From Kribbella sp. NBC_01245 (lineage in GTDB: Bacteria > Actinomycetota > Actinomycetes > Propionibacteriales > Kribbellaceae): DNA of 64,000 nt. Location of the stretch: NCBI RefSeq assembly GCF_036226525.1, contig NZ_CP108487.1:5332001-5396000 (forward strand), given 5' to 3'. Position 1 is the first letter of the stretch; each line of letters begins with the position of its first letter. The notes under the pieces are model-generated. The model was given only the letters and a program-made list of their open reading frames with translations. It searched no databases and was not told the origin of the DNA. Both the position numbers and the translations under genes were made by a program. Positions 40,689 to 49,116 of this stretch are shown in pieces.

Positions 40689-42200
40689 TTAGGAGGAGTT
40701 TTCTTGGCCGTGTTCGCCGAACCAGCCGGCTAGGCGGCCGCCTCGGCTTACGGCGCGGAGGCGGCGGAGGGTTTGTTCGCGGAGGTGGGACGGGGCGACC
40801 ACGAGGATGTCGTCGTTGGCGCGGAGGACCGTGCGGCGTTCGGGTACGAAGGCTGCCATGCCGCGGACGACCAGGGAGACCGAGACGCCTTTCGGGAGGC
40901 GGAGTTCGGAGATCTCGACGCCGGCGAGGCGGGATTCGCTCGGGATGCGGACCTGGAGTACGTCGGCGTGCAGGGATTCCAGCGGCGCCACGTCGATGTC
41001 GACCTCGTGGGAGGCCTGGTCGTCGAGTACGCCCAGGCGGCGGGCGAGCCACGGTAGGGACGGGCCTTGCAAAAGGGTGAACACGATCACCAGGACGAAC
41101 ACGATGTCGAAAATTCGCGCGGCCTGCGGAACCTTCTCCGCCAGCGGGATCGTCGCCAGGACAATCGGCACGGCACCACGCAGACCCGCCCAGGCTATGA
41201 ACGTTTGCTCCCGCCACGGCACCCGGAACCCGCTCAGACTGATCCACACCGCCGCGAACCGGCCGACCATCGTCACGGCGATACCGATGACCAGTGCGGC
41301 CAGTACGTCGTTCAGGGTGATCCGGCCGGGTGAGGCGAGTAGACCGAGCATGACGAACAGCCCGATCTGCGCGAGCCAGGCTAGGCCGTCGACGAAGGAA
41401 CGGGTGGCGACGCGGTGAGGTAGTTCCGCCCGGCCGATGATCAGGCTGGTCACGTAGACGGCGGCAAAGCCCGAGACGTGCAGCAGGACCGTGCCCCCGG
41501 CGTACGAGATGGCGGCGAGCGACATGATCGCCAGCGGGTAAAGGCCGGCCGAGCTGAGGGCGACCCGGCGGAGCAACCCAACGCTGAGCCAGCCGACGAC
41601 GAACCCGAACAGCGCGCCGATGACCAACTCGTACAGCACGAGTCCACCGAAGTGCAGCAGGCCCTTCTCACCGATCTCGCCGGTGCTGACGAGGGTCACC
41701 AGCAGTACGGTCGGGGCGTCGTTCAGACCGGACTCGGCCTCGAGCGCACCACGCAGGCGCGGCCGGATCGGGACCCGGCGGAGTACGGCGAAGACGGCGG
41801 CGGCGTCTGTCGGGGAGGTGACCGCGCCGATCAGTACGGCCAGCTGCCAGTCCATCCCGAGCAGGAAGTGAGCGACCGAAGCCACTACCCCGACGCTGAC
41901 CGCGACGCCGACGGTCGCCATCACGACGCCGAGCGGCATCACCGGGCGGACCTCGTTCCACCTGGTGGTGAGACCACCTTCGGTCAGGATGATGACCAGG
42001 GCGGCGAAGCCCAGGGCGTGCGCGAGCTCCGCGTCCTCGAACTGGATGCCGAGCACGGATTCGCCCAGCACCAGACCCATACCGAGATAGATCAGCAGCG
42101 AGGGCAGGCCGAGCCGGCCGGACAGGCGCACCGCGATGATCGCCACCAGTAGTACCGCGGCACCGGCCAGCAGAATCCGGTCGAGCTCGTGGACATCCAC
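40689..42200 (-). CDS. Potassium/proton antiporter, CPA1/NhaP2 type
   Basis: A 503-residue protein with about 12 membrane helices. VTSPTDAAAVFAVLRR followed by EAESGLNDAPTVLL is the ion-site region of CPA1 exchangers. The C-terminal cytoplasmic TrkA_C (RCK_C) domain (VLQVRIPSESRLAGVEISEL) then binds nucleotide or c-di-AMP and controls activity. It would move K+ or Na+ against H+. The start is followed upstream by tRNA-Ser on the same strand, with two terminators between. No ribosome site is obvious near the ATG. Confidence 0.9.
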   Translation of the reverse strand: MDVHELDRILLAGAAVLLVAIIAVRLSGRLGLPSLLIYLGMGLVLGESVLGIQFEDAELAHALGFAALVIILTEGGLTTRWNEVRPVMPLGVVMATVGVAVSVGVVASVAHFLLGMDWQLAVLIGAVTSPTDAAAVFAVLRRVPIRPRLRGALEAESGLNDAPTVLLVTLVSTGEIGEKGLLHFGGLVLYELVIGALFGFVVGWLSVGLLRRVALSSAGLYPLAIMSLAAISYAGGTVLLHVSGFAAVYVTSLIIGRAELPHRVATRSFVDGLAWLAQIGLFVMLGLLASPGRITLNDVLAALVIGIAVTMVGRFAAVWISLSGFRVPWREQTFIAWAGLRGAVPIVLATIPLAEKVPQAARIFDIVFVLVIVFTLLQGPSLPWLARRLGVLDDQASHEVDIDVAPLESLHADVLQVRIPSESRLAGVEISELRLPKGVSVSLVVRGMAAFVPERRTVLRANDDILVVAPSHLREQTLRRLRAVSRGGRLAGWFGEHGQENSS

Positions 42201-42388
42201 AGGCCTTGGTCAACCCCCTCCGGTCGTGGCTGAATCCTAAGTGGTTCAAACCGGAAAATCCGACCACTAACCGCTTCAAACCGTTGCCCAGGGCCACTGC
42301 CGGGTCAGCGATACCAACGTGGAAATGGCCCTTTCAGCGCCCCTGAGCCGGATACGCAGGGCCGCGCGGGGTGCCGGGGGAAAGACGA

Positions 42389-42420
42389 GGACCCTGGCGC
42401 ATCACACGGCACCAGGGTCC
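42389..42420 (-). terminator. Second hairpin downstream of tRNA-Ser
   Basis: GGACCCTGG / CCAGGGTCC, a perfect 9-bp stem with a 14-base loop, lies beyond the main tRNA terminator. It may catch read-through toward the antiporter gene. Confidence 0.55.
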
Positions 42421-42432
42421 CCGAGAGAAATG

Positions 42433-42465
42433 CCAGCGGCCCCGCACGTCGTACGGGGCCGCTGG
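42433..42465 (-). terminator. Terminator of tRNA-Ser
   Basis: A 12-bp stem (CCAGCGGCCCCG / CGGGGCCGCTGG) with a 9-base loop lies 9 bases past the tRNA, followed on the minus strand by CATTTCTCTC. Confidence 0.75.
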
Positions 42466-42473
42466 TCTTACGG

Positions 42474-42561
42474 CGGTGGCGGAGGGATTTGAACCCTCGG
42501 AAGGGGGGTACCCTTCACGCGCTTTCGAGGCGCGCTCCTTCGGCCGCTCGGACACGCCACC
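42474..42561 (-). tRNA. tRNA-Ser(CGA)
   Basis: An 88-nucleotide tRNA with a long variable arm. The acceptor stem is GGTGGCG/CGCCACC, the discriminator base is G, and the anticodon loop reads CTCGAAA, so the anticodon is CGA, which reads UCG. The T loop is GGTTCAAATCC. CCA is not encoded (CCG follows), so it must be added. Confidence 0.95.
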
Positions 42562-42574
42562 GCCGAAGAGGCTA

Positions 42575-43045
42575 TCAAGACCGATGCCCGTTGAAGAAAT
42601 CGCGTAGTAACGAACCGGCCTCATCGGCCATTACGCCGCCGATCACTTCGGGCCGATGGTTGAGTCTGCGGTCACGTACGACGTCCCAGAGCGAGCCGAC
42701 CGCGCCCGCCTTTTCGTCGTACGCCGCGAACACCAGGCGATCCAGCCGGGACAGCACGATCGCGCCCGCGCACATCGTGCAGGGCTCGAGGGTGACCACC
42801 AGAGTGCAGCCGGTGAGGCGCCATTCGCCGACGTGCCGCGCGGCCTCGCGAATGGCCAGCACCTCGGCATGCGCGGTCGGGTCACCCGTCTTCTCGCGCT
42901 CGTTGTGGCCACGGCCGATCACCTCGCCGGCCTCGTCCACCACGACCGCGCCGATGGGTACGTCGGCACTGCCGCGAGCCTCTTCCGCCTCCGCCAGGGC
43001 CAACCGCATCAGCCGCGCCCAGGCGGAGTGAGCCGGGTTAACCAA
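42575..43045 (-). CDS. tadA: tRNA adenosine(34) deaminase
   Basis: A 156-residue zinc deaminase that converts A34 of tRNA-Arg(ACG) to inosine. The zinc and proton-shuttle motif DPTAHAEVLAIREAA and the PCTMCAG zinc ligands are complete. The start is uncertain: TTG 43045 keeps the N-terminal helix found in E. coli TadA (AWARLMRLALAEAEEA), while ATG 43009 would lose it. TTG is preferred; it overlaps the stop of the upstream partner gene. The family's usual partner is encoded directly before it. Confidence 0.93.
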   Translation of the reverse strand: MVNPAHSAWARLMRLALAEAEEARGSADVPIGAVVVDEAGEVIGRGHNEREKTGDPTAHAEVLAIREAARHVGEWRLTGCTLVVTLEPCTMCAGAIVLSRLDRLVFAAYDEKAGAVGSLWDVVRDRRLNHRPEVIGGVMADEAGSLLRDFFNGHRS

Positions 43046-43538
43046 TGGCTTCGAGGGTCTCGTGGAACTGGCGGCCGAAACCGAGCGCGTCGGCGATCTC
43101 CTCGAGCATTTCCTCGGGGTAGAGCTCGTCGTCGTCGCAGAGAGCGCCCAGGTCCATCGCGCTGAACCCGAGGTCCGCCACGATCGCCAGTTCGCCCGCC
43201 GCCATCGGGTCGTCGTCATCATCGCCGACCGGGATACCGAGCTCGTCGGCCACCTGCCGGGCCAACGGCCACTCGGTGGCGGCCGTGACATCGGAGAGCA
43301 GCAGGCGGGTCCGGCCGCCGATCACCCGCAGCAACAGGAAGAAGTCCTCGTCGACCGAGATCAGGCCGATGACACCCGATTCACTCGGGAATCGTCTCAG
43401 CGCGGAGACCAGAGTGGCGAGATCGGGCTCGTCCGGCAGAACGAGGGGCGTGACCTGCCAGATTCCGTCCTCGCGGTAAGCCGCTACCGCGAAGTCCAGC
43501 TCGGTCGTGGTCGTGGTCCCAGCTGTGGGTTCAGACAC
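43038..43538 (-). CDS. tRNA adenosine deaminase-associated protein
   Basis: A 166-residue protein always found beside tadA in actinobacteria. Strand-helix segments LDFAVAAYREDGIWQVTPLV and SESGVIGLISVDEDFFLLLR are conserved; DDDDDPMAAGELAIVADLGF makes an acidic stretch. The function is not proven. GTG 43538 has GAGGAC just upstream; the extension above it looks non-coding. It overlaps tadA by 8 bases and is divergent from upp. Confidence 0.85.
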   Translation of the reverse strand: MSEPTAGTTTTTELDFAVAAYREDGIWQVTPLVLPDEPDLATLVSALRRFPSESGVIGLISVDEDFFLLLRVIGGRTRLLLSDVTAATEWPLARQVADELGIPVGDDDDDPMAAGELAIVADLGFSAMDLGALCDDDELYPEEMLEEIADALGFGRQFHETLEAIG

Positions 43539-43637
43539 GTCCTCATGGTGGCACAGCCCCGCCAGGATCACCCATCCTTTAGATCGCCCTTAACAGGCCT
43601 TTGTGGGGGAACGTGACCCGGCGGTAGCGTTCGGCTC

Positions 43638-44279
43638 ATGCAGATTCTCGTCGCGGACCACCCGCTCGTCGCCCACAAGCTCACCACGCTGCGGGACGAG
43701 TCGACCGATTCGCCGACGTTCCGGCGGCTGACCGAGGAGCTCGTCACGCTGCTGGCGTACGAGGCGACCCGGGATGTCCGGACCGGCCCGATCACCGTGC
43801 AGACCCCGGTCGCGCAGGCCGAGGGCATCAAATTGACCTCGCCGAAGCCGCTGGTGGTGCCGATCCTGCGGGCCGGCCTCGGCATGCTGGAGGGCATGAC
43901 CCGGCTGCTGCCGACGGCCGAGGTCGGGTTCCTCGGCATGATCCGCAACGAGGAGACCCTCGCCGCGTCGACGTACGCCGAGCGCCTGCCGGAGGACCTG
44001 TCCGGGCGGCAGTGCTACGTGCTCGACCCGATGCTGGCCACCGGCGGCACCCTCGCGGCGGCGATCCGCTTCCTGGTGGATCGCGGCGCCGACCACATCA
44101 CCGCGATCTGCCTGCTGGCCGCGCCCGAGGGCGTCGCCCGGATCGAGCAGGAGCTGGGCGATCTCGAGGTCCCGGTCAACCTGGTCGTCGCCGGCATGGA
44201 CTCCCACCTGAACGAAAAGGGCTACATCGTGCCCGGCCTGGGCGACGCCGGTGACCGCTTGTACGGCGTCGCCCAGTAG
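43638..44279 (+). CDS. upp: Uracil phosphoribosyltransferase
   Basis: A 213-residue enzyme that makes UMP from uracil and PRPP. The PRPP-binding loop is YVLDPMLATGGTLAAAI near residue 132-148, and the C-terminal uracil-binding segment is GLGDAGDRLYG. Family residues for GTP activation lie near ILRAGLGMLEGM. Placement beside tadA matches actinobacterial order. The start is ATG, with no strong SD. Confidence 0.95.
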   Translation: MQILVADHPLVAHKLTTLRDESTDSPTFRRLTEELVTLLAYEATRDVRTGPITVQTPVAQAEGIKLTSPKPLVVPILRAGLGMLEGMTRLLPTAEVGFLGMIRNEETLAASTYAERLPEDLSGRQCYVLDPMLATGGTLAAAIRFLVDRGADHITAICLLAAPEGVARIEQELGDLEVPVNLVVAGMDSHLNEKGYIVPGLGDAGDRLYGVAQ

Positions 44280-44285
44280 GTCCCT

Positions 44286-45200
44286 CTAGAACGCGTAGGG
44301 GTACGGCGACCAGTCGGGCGAGCGCTTCTCCAGGAAGGAGTCGCGCCCCTCGGCCGCCTCGTCCGTGCCGTACGCGAGCCGCGTCGCCTCACCCGCGAAC
44401 AGCTGCTGCCCGACCAGACCGTCATCGATCAGGTTGAACGAGTACTTCAGCATTCGCTGGGCCGTCGGCGACTTGGCGCAGATCTTCCGGCCCCACTCCA
44501 ACGCGACGGCCTCGAGCTCGGCATGCGGCACGACCTTGTTGACCATGCCCATCCGGTACGCGTCCTCGGCCGAATACTCGTCGCCGAGGAAGAAGATCTC
44601 GCGGGCGAACTTCTGCCCGACCTGCCGAGCGAGGTACGCCGATCCGTAGCCGCCGTCGAACGACGCCACGTCCGCGTCCGTCTGCTTGAAGCGCGCGTGC
44701 TCGGCCGAGGCCAGGGTCAGATCGGCCACCACGTGCAGGCTGTGCCCACCACCCGCGGCCCAACCCGGTACGACGGCGATGACCACCTTCGGCATGAAGC
44801 GGATCAGCCGTTGCACCTCGAGGATGTGCAACCGGCCGGCCTTCGCGGGGTCGATCGAGTCGGCCGTCGTACCTTCGGCGTACTTGTAACCGTCCTTGCC
44901 CCGGATCCGCTGGTCACCACCCGAGCAGAAGGCCCAGCCGCCATCCCGAGCGGACGGCCCGTTGCCGGTGAGCAATACGCAGCCCACATCGGACGACATC
45001 CGCGCGTGGTCGAGCACCTGGTACAGCTCGTCCACCGTCTGCGGACGGAACGCGTTGCGCACCTCAGGCCGGTTGAACGCGATCCGCACCACGCCGGCGT
45101 CGACCGCCCGGTGGTACGTGATGTCGGTCAGGTCGAACCCGTCGACGGCTTTCCAGGCGGAGGGATCGAAGATCTCAGAGACGGTCACCCGGCCGAGCAT
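44286..45200 (-). CDS. menB: 1,4-dihydroxy-2-naphthoyl-CoA synthase
   Basis: A 304-residue crotonase-fold enzyme that closes the second ring of menaquinone. The MenB hallmarks are present: AFCSGGDQRIRGKDGYKY in the substrate loop, AVVPGWAAGGGHSLHVVADL forming the oxyanion hole, and SFDGGYGSAYLAR near the active-site Asp. The last residues, DWSPYPYAF, are typical. ATG 45200 and GTG 45188 are both possible; neither has a strong SD. No other men gene is near. It is convergent with upp. Confidence 0.94.
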   Translation of the reverse strand: MLGRVTVSEIFDPSAWKAVDGFDLTDITYHRAVDAGVVRIAFNRPEVRNAFRPQTVDELYQVLDHARMSSDVGCVLLTGNGPSARDGGWAFCSGGDQRIRGKDGYKYAEGTTADSIDPAKAGRLHILEVQRLIRFMPKVVIAVVPGWAAGGGHSLHVVADLTLASAEHARFKQTDADVASFDGGYGSAYLARQVGQKFAREIFFLGDEYSAEDAYRMGMVNKVVPHAELEAVALEWGRKICAKSPTAQRMLKYSFNLIDDGLVGQQLFAGEATRLAYGTDEAAEGRDSFLEKRSPDWSPYPYAF

Positions 45201-45211
45201 ATCCAGCAGCG

Positions 45212-46225
45212 TCAGAGCCGACGGGTGCTCTCCCGGATCACGACTTCGCCGGGGAAGACCTCGGTCGCCGGCTCGCCACCGGACACGGCCAGCTCCAGCG
45301 CCCGCCGGCCCATCTGCTCCAACGGCAGCCGGACCGTACTCAGCGACGGCCAGACATCCCGCAGGGTGGCGATGTCGTCGAACCCGGCCACCGACAACTC
45401 ACCCGGTACGTCGATACCCCGCGCGCGGAATGCCGACATCGCGCCGACCGCCATCACGTCGTTCACCGCGAACACGCAGGTCGCCTTGGTCCCGAGATCG
45501 AGCAGCTCGCCCGCAGCGGCATATCCGCCATCGCGAGTGAAGTCACCGTGCAGTACGGCGAGGGGCTTGATCCCGGACTCGGCCAGACCTTCGGTGAAGC
45601 CGTCCCGGCGGTCCCGTGCGGTCGCGAGCTCCTCCGGCCCGGCGAGGATCGCGAACTCGCGTTGCCCGAGGCCGACCAGTTCGCGCGCAAGCTGAGCCGC
45701 ACCGGCCCGGTTGTCCGGCACGATCGTGTGCGCGGGCATGCCCGGCTGGCTGACCAGGGCCAGACCCGCACCCGAGTTCAGGAAGTTCTCGACCTCACGC
45801 GTCGTACGGGCCAGCACGTCCTCGTCGAGGCGGCGGCTGCCGATCATCACGGCGGCCCGGGCCCGCTGGGCGCGTAGGGAGGACAAGTAGGTGATCTCGC
45901 GATCGGCGTCCCGGAAGGTGCTGGCCATCATCACCAGCAGGTTGCGCTCGTCGGCGGCCCGCATCACGCCGTTCGCGATGGCGGCGAAGTACGGGTCTTC
46001 GATGTCGTGCACGAGGATGCCGACCACGTTGGTGGAGGACTTGGCCAGCGCCTGGGCCTGCGCATTCGGCGTGTAACCGAGCTCCTCGGCCGCCGCCCGG
46101 ACGCGCTCCTGCAGCTCTTGGCGCGGCACCCGGTCGCCGCCGTTCAGGACCCGCGACGCCGTCGCCACCGACACGCCCGCGCGCTGGGCGACATCCAGCA
46201 ACGTCACCGGTGCTTTCAAGTTCAC
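45212..46225 (-). CDS. LacI-family transcriptional regulator
   Basis: A 337-residue regulator. The HTH is VTLLDVAQRAGVSVATASRV (residues 7-26), followed by the hinge AQALAKSSTNVVGILVHDIE. The periplasmic-binding-protein-like ligand domain has VFAVNDVMAVGAMSAFRARG and VAGFDDIATLRDVWPSLSTV. Targets are probably sugar uptake or breakdown genes; the nearest candidate is the divergent S15 peptidase, but there is no sugar gene here. The menB gene starts only 11 bases after it, so the two may be co-transcribed. Confidence 0.9.
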   Translation of the reverse strand: MNLKAPVTLLDVAQRAGVSVATASRVLNGGDRVPRQELQERVRAAAEELGYTPNAQAQALAKSSTNVVGILVHDIEDPYFAAIANGVMRAADERNLLVMMASTFRDADREITYLSSLRAQRARAAVMIGSRRLDEDVLARTTREVENFLNSGAGLALVSQPGMPAHTIVPDNRAGAAQLARELVGLGQREFAILAGPEELATARDRRDGFTEGLAESGIKPLAVLHGDFTRDGGYAAAGELLDLGTKATCVFAVNDVMAVGAMSAFRARGIDVPGELSVAGFDDIATLRDVWPSLSTVRLPLEQMGRRALELAVSGGEPATEVFPGEVVIRESTRRL

Positions 46226-46411
46226 GGCCTGTCCACCTCCCGTGGTCCTGGCTGCCTGCCCGGGTCATTCCTTGACCTGTGGTCACTCATTGGTAAGGCT
46301 GGCCGTCACCCTATCGGAGCCGACCGTCGATCACACCGTGTGGCGAGCCGGATCCGGCCATTCGGGGTCAGACCTGGCTTTGCGGCCCGCGGATGGCTAG
46401 CCTTCCGAGCC

Positions 46412-48343
46412 ATGACGACCGTCCGCGCCAGGGCCCTCACCCTGGCTTCGTCCGCCGCGCTGTCTCTGGTCGCCGTGACCGGAACCGCTGCCGGCGGCCC
46501 GGTACCGGAGTCCCCCGACTTCCTGCCCGCACCACCGGCCGACCTCGGTGTGCCGCCGCACGTGACCGGTACCCAAACCACGCCGGTTTACGACTACGGC
46601 AACGCGATCCGCGAGTCCGTCTTCGTCAACACCAAGATGGACACCGACAGCGACGGCACCAACGACGTCGTCGCCGTGGACATCGTCCGGCCGCGGGAGA
46701 CCGACCAGGACGGCCGCAAGATCCCCGTGATCATGGACGCCTCGCCGTACTACTCCTGCTGCGGGCGCGGTAACGAGGGCGAGAAGAAGGCGTACGACGA
46801 GAACGGCGTCATCACCAAGATGCCGTTGTACTACGACAACTACTTCGTGCCGCGTGGTTATGCCGTGGTCGGAGTGGACATCGTCGGCACCTCGCGCTCG
46901 ACCGGTTGCGGCGACGTCGGCGGCAAGAACGAGATCGCCTCGGTCACCGCGGTGATCGACTGGCTGAACGGCCGGAACACCGCGCAGACCCTGACCGGCG
47001 CACCCGTCAAGGCCGACTGGACCAACGGCGCGGTCGGCATGATCGGCAAGTCGTACGACGGCACCGTGGCGAACGGTGTCGCCGCGACCGGGATCGACGG
47101 TCTGAAGACCATCGTGCCGATCTCGGCGATCTCCTCCTGGTACGACTACACCCGCTCCGGCGGCGTGCCGTACTCCGAGGACTACATGCCCTGGCTCGGC
47201 AACTACGTCGGCCACGACAGCCCCGCCTGCGAATCGGTGCGGGCCGATCTCGGTGACAACGACGCGGACGAGACCGGTGACTACACGTCTTTCTGGGCCG
47301 AGCGCGATCACCTCAAGGACGCCTCGAAGGTCAAGGCCAGCGTCTTCCTCGTCCACGGTCTGAGCGACTACAACGTCCAGCCGAACCACTTCGGCCAATG
47401 GTGGACGGCGCTCGCGAAGAACAAGGTGCCGCGCAAACTCTGGCTCGGTCTCGAGGAGCACGTCGACCCGTTCGAGTTCCGCCGCGAGGCCTGGGTGAAC
47501 GAGCTGCACAAGTGGTTCGACTACTGGCTGCAAGGCCTGCCGAACGGCGTGATGCGCGAGCCGATGGCAACCGTTGAAACCGAACCGGACGTTTGGCGCA
47601 ACTACGCGAACTGGCCCGCGGTGAAGAAGTCGCTGCCGGTCCCGATGGCCGTCGGCAAACTCGGCACGCCAGGTAAGGGGACGGTCGAGGTGACCGACGA
47701 ACCGTCGCTGGGCGAGGACGACATCGTCGCCGACCCGTCCGAGGTGATCGCCGGCCGCCAGATGTTCCTCTCGGCACCACTGCCGCGGGACATTCGCGTC
47801 AGCGGCACGCCGTCGGTCTCGTTGCGGATCAAGTCGGACAAGACCACCACGCCGGTGACGGCACGACTGATCGAGTACGGCGAGGCCAAGCGGTATTCGG
47901 GCATTCGGCGCACCGGCACGAGCAGTTGCTGGGGCGGCAGCACGTCGTACGACGATCCTTGCTACTTCGAGGTCGAGAAGCTCACGGCGACCACGGATCA
48001 CGGCATCGTCGGTCGCGGGTGGATCGACGCCGCGCACAGTTCGTCGCTGACCAAGCCGACGCCGCTGACGCCGGGGAAGTGGACCACCGTGACCGTGCCG
48101 CTGCGCGCGCAGGACCTGGTGATCCCCAAGGGCCGCGTACTCGGACTCGCCGTGACCTTGAGCGACAACGAGTGGACCACCCCCAACAACACCGGCGCCT
48201 CAATCGAGATCGACGTCGCCAAGAGCCGCCTAGACCTCCCGCTCACGGTGGGCACCGTCCCGGCCCCCACCAAGATCGAACCAATCAACGTCGACATCAC
48301 CACCCCCACCGAACGCCCCAACCTCCGCGCCCCCTTCAACTAA
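46412..48343 (+). CDS. Secreted Xaa-Pro dipeptidyl-peptidase (S15)
   Basis: A 643-residue exported enzyme. A signal peptide (RARALTLASSAALSLVAVTG) precedes an alpha/beta-hydrolase domain: GMIGKSYDGTVANG with nucleophile Ser214, Asp319 in HGLSDYNVQ and His350 in GLEEHVDP. The C-terminal third is the X-Pro dipeptidyl-peptidase jelly-roll domain (SVSLRIKSDKTTTPVTARLI). It would trim N-terminal Xaa-Pro dipeptides outside the cell. ATG 46412 is preferred because the upstream reading crosses the LacI gene. It ends at the repeat locus. Confidence 0.9.
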   Translation: MTTVRARALTLASSAALSLVAVTGTAAGGPVPESPDFLPAPPADLGVPPHVTGTQTTPVYDYGNAIRESVFVNTKMDTDSDGTNDVVAVDIVRPRETDQDGRKIPVIMDASPYYSCCGRGNEGEKKAYDENGVITKMPLYYDNYFVPRGYAVVGVDIVGTSRSTGCGDVGGKNEIASVTAVIDWLNGRNTAQTLTGAPVKADWTNGAVGMIGKSYDGTVANGVAATGIDGLKTIVPISAISSWYDYTRSGGVPYSEDYMPWLGNYVGHDSPACESVRADLGDNDADETGDYTSFWAERDHLKDASKVKASVFLVHGLSDYNVQPNHFGQWWTALAKNKVPRKLWLGLEEHVDPFEFRREAWVNELHKWFDYWLQGLPNGVMREPMATVETEPDVWRNYANWPAVKKSLPVPMAVGKLGTPGKGTVEVTDEPSLGEDDIVADPSEVIAGRQMFLSAPLPRDIRVSGTPSVSLRIKSDKTTTPVTARLIEYGEAKRYSGIRRTGTSSCWGGSTSYDDPCYFEVEKLTATTDHGIVGRGWIDAAHSSSLTKPTPLTPGKWTTVTVPLRAQDLVIPKGRVLGLAVTLSDNEWTTPNNTGASIEIDVAKSRLDLPLTVGTVPAPTKIEPINVDITTPTERPNLRAPFN

Positions 48344-48355
48344 CCCCACACCGCC

Positions 48356-48639
48356 ACGGCCAGGCGCGAAACGCGCGCCGCCATACGCCCGCCATGCCCG
48401 ACGGTCGGACGCGAAATACGCGCCCCCGTACGCCCGCCGTCCTCCACGGTCGGACGCGAAGTGCGAGCCGCCGTACAACCGCCATCCCCCACGGTCGGAC
48501 GCGAAATGCGTGCTGCGTACTGCCACTTCACTCACGGTCGGACGCGAAATACCGCCCCCACGCTTTCGTCCCCACCACGGTCGGACGCGGAATACCGCCT
48601 TCTGCGCAGCCCCCCGACCACGGTCGGACGCGGAATGCG
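48356..48639. repeat. Tandem array of seven 43-45-bp units (forward)
   Basis: A 20-bp core, ACGGTCGGACGCGRAATRCG, starts at 48356 (diverged), 48401, 48446, 48491, 48534, 48577 and 48620. The distances are 45, 45, 45, 43, 43 and 43. Between cores lie 23-25 bases; the first three share GCCGTACGCCCGCCATCC, so the whole unit was duplicated. Inverted copies lie at 48818-48927. No gene overlaps. Confidence 0.9.
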
Positions 48640-48704
48640 GCACCCGCGTAGACACTCCGCGCGCCAGACGGAGACCACGTGAGCACATTTGTGGATATCC
48701 CTCC
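48637..48704. repeat. 68-bp direct repeat, copy 1
   Basis: GCGGCACCCGCGTAGACACT and continuing to TTTGTGGATATCCCTCC. Copy 2 lies at 48930-48997 in the same orientation with about four in five bases identical. It links the forward array to the hairpin. Confidence 0.8.
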
Positions 48705-48771
48705 CGCGAGGTGCCTTGTTGTGCTTGCACGCGCGCGACATAAGGAGGCACTTCGCGGGAGAGATATCCAC
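48691..48771. repeat. 25-bp-arm hairpin at the locus centre
   Basis: GTGGATATCCCTCCCGCGAG then GTGCC (48691-48715) pairs with 48747-48771 at 23 of 25 positions, around a 31-base centre with GCACGCGCGCG. Both arms end in TGTGGATAT/ATATCCACA. Confidence 0.8.
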
Positions 48772-48817
48772 AGATCGGCCAGTACGGACGCAGCCGGGGC
48801 CAGCGCCGTGTATGCGC

Positions 48818-48927
48818 CGCATTCCGCGTCCGACCGTCGGAATGGCGACCACACCACGGCACGCATTTCCGCGTCCGACCGTCGGTGGGAGTGCGGGTAC
48901 GGCGGTGCGCATTCCGCGTCCGACCGT
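48818..48927. repeat. Inverted array of three units (reverse)
   Basis: CGCATTCCGCGTCCGACCGT starts at 48818, 48862 (one extra T) and 48908, the reverse complement of the forward core. Spacing is 44-46. The second gap (48883-48907) is also the reverse complement of forward-array spacer sequence. Confidence 0.85.
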
Positions 48928-48929
48928 GG

Positions 48930-48997
48930 TGCGGCACCCGTGTAGACACTCCATGCGCCAATCGGACGCCACGTGCGCACACTTGTGGATAACCCTC
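48930..48997. repeat. 68-bp direct repeat, copy 2
   Basis: Starts GCGGCACCCGTGTAGACACT and contains CTTGTGGATAACCCTCC, whose complement holds TTATCCACA. It is followed by ACAAATCGGCC, as the hairpin is followed by ACAGATCGGCC. Confidence 0.8.
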
Positions 48998-49116
48998 CAC
49001 AAATCGGCCGCCGGGGTTGGGAACCGGGGATCCACCGTGTACGCCGTTCGGCAGTCCGCGGCCGGTCGGTCGGAGCACGCCGGAGCATGCCCAAAACTCG
49101 GGAGTGGTCGCGTATA

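Noticed and set aside
48356..48639. CRISPR-like pattern: 20-bp repeats with 23-25-bp spacers
   Set aside because: Spacers 1-3 are copies of each other, the repeat is short and partly palindromic only across arrays, three copies are inverted further on, and no cas gene is near. It is a tandem minisatellite.
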